Source: Bifidobacterium breve (GTDB lineage: Bacteria > Actinomycetota > Actinomycetes > Nanopelagicales > Nanopelagicaceae). From it: a stretch of 64,000 bases of DNA. Position 1 is the first letter of the stretch. Each line of letters begins with the position of its first letter. Shown in pieces: positions 63,378 through 64,000 of this stretch. The notes beneath the pieces were generated by a model. The model saw nothing but the letters and a program-made list of their open reading frames with translations, did not search any database and had not been told where the DNA came from. The position numbers and the translations under genes are program-made. Location of the stretch: contig CAMCXX010000003.1 in the NCBI GenBank assembly GCA_945883755.1, forward strand, positions 1-64,000, in the 5' to 3' direction.

Positions 63378-64000
63378 TTGGTAATTCTCTCATAAGCCTT
63401 CGCGATATCAGCCTTACTAACCTCTTCTAGCCAAACCGGTCTTGCAATACCATCTAAACCAATAAACCTTATGCGCCCATTCTTAACCTTCTTATCCACC
63501 TGCATATTCTTTAATAGATTTGGAAACCTACTTTTTGGATAGGAGATAGGAAGATTAAATGATTGCAAAATCTCTCGATGCTCAGAGACTACCTCTTGAT
63601 CAAGTCCGCGGAGAATCTGGCTAAGCTCAGCAGCAAATACCAATCCAATTGATACCGCCTCGCCATGTCTTAATTTGTATTTCGAATCGCTCTCAATTGC
63701 ATGACCAAGCGTATGACCATAATTTAGTAGCTCTCGCTCTTTGCTCTCTTTAAAATCACTACCGACAACTTTGGCTTTGACTCTAACAGATCGATAAATG
63801 ATATCTTCAAAATCAATCACATCTCTTCGAAGAGAGGTGAGAATCTCTTTATCTTTAATAAAACCACATTTAATAACCTCTGCTAGGCCAGCTGATATAT
63901 CTCGCTTTGGTAAATGTTGTAGAAAATCAAGATCAATTATTACCTTGCGTGGAGAGTAAAAAGCACCTATTAGATTCTTGCCACTGGGTGCATTAATACC
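63374..64000 (-). CDS. aroB: 3-dehydroquinate synthase (C-terminal part; gene continues beyond window)
   Basis: Frame stays open to the edge (GINAPSGKNLIGAFYSPRKVIIDLDFLQHLPKRDISAGLAEVIKCGFI...NYGHTLGHAIES); the 148-aa ORF in the track is a fragment of it. Confidence 0.94.
   Translation of the reverse strand, partial: GINAPSGKNLIGAFYSPRKVIIDLDFLQHLPKRDISAGLAEVIKCGFIKDKEILTSLRRDVIDFEDIIYRSVRVKAKVVGSDFKESKERELLNYGHTLGHAIESDSKYKLRHGEAVSIGLVFAAELSQILRGLDQEVVSEHREILQSFNLPISYPKSRFPNLLKNMQVDKKVKNGRIRFIGLDGIARPVWLEEVSKADIAKAYERITK

Noticed and set aside
1-64000. CRISPR arrays, transposons, prophage, toxin-antitoxin or restriction systems
   Set aside because: No spaced direct repeats, transposase, integrase or phage-type proteins found among the ORFs.

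Overview
This 64 kb window looks like a compact chromosomal segment of a low-GC, streamlined actinobacterium. A planktonic acI/Nanopelagicales-like organism is my inference from gene order and composition; there is no rRNA here to confirm it. Almost all of it is conserved housekeeping DNA. From left to right: parA/scpAB/rluB/aroH/tyrA/cmk-der; pgsA; a gcvH-garA-ftsR-bifunctional nuclease-merR-gcvP block; ppm/lnt/exonuclease/helY/tatCA/pafCB; FKBP/trmI; metH; mshC with an uncharacterised kinase-like/DUF3090/phosphatase trio; tRNA-Leu(GAG); apt/tdk; uppP; a purine/xanthine-type permease with a clear terminator; ung/ABC/serB; and a very long minus-strand run (rpe, rsmB, fmt, def, priA, metK, coaBC, rpoZ, mihF-gmk, the pyr/car operon with pyrR, nusB, efp, aroQ, aroB) interrupted only by bldD. 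I see no mobile elements, phage, CRISPR or canonical defence system. The items most worth a second look are: (1) an in-frame mIHF-Gmk fusion with a strong internal Shine-Dalgarno and a T5 homopolymer at the junction; (2) the conserved, translationally coupled trio of PI-kinase-like protein, zinc-ribbon DUF3090 and histidine phosphatase beside mshC; (3) absence of the whole Pup-proteasome cassette from its usual place between trmI and pafBC; (4) a near-consensus PyrR-binding RNA hairpin at the pyrR ribosome-binding site; (5) a BldD with an exact RXD-X8-RXXD c-di-GMP signature; (6) a cluster of CGATAAAT palindromes in the largest intergenic gap; (7) three perfect 13-bp tandem repeats upstream of tRNA-Leu. 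All product calls come from reading the translated sequences and synteny; no database search was run.
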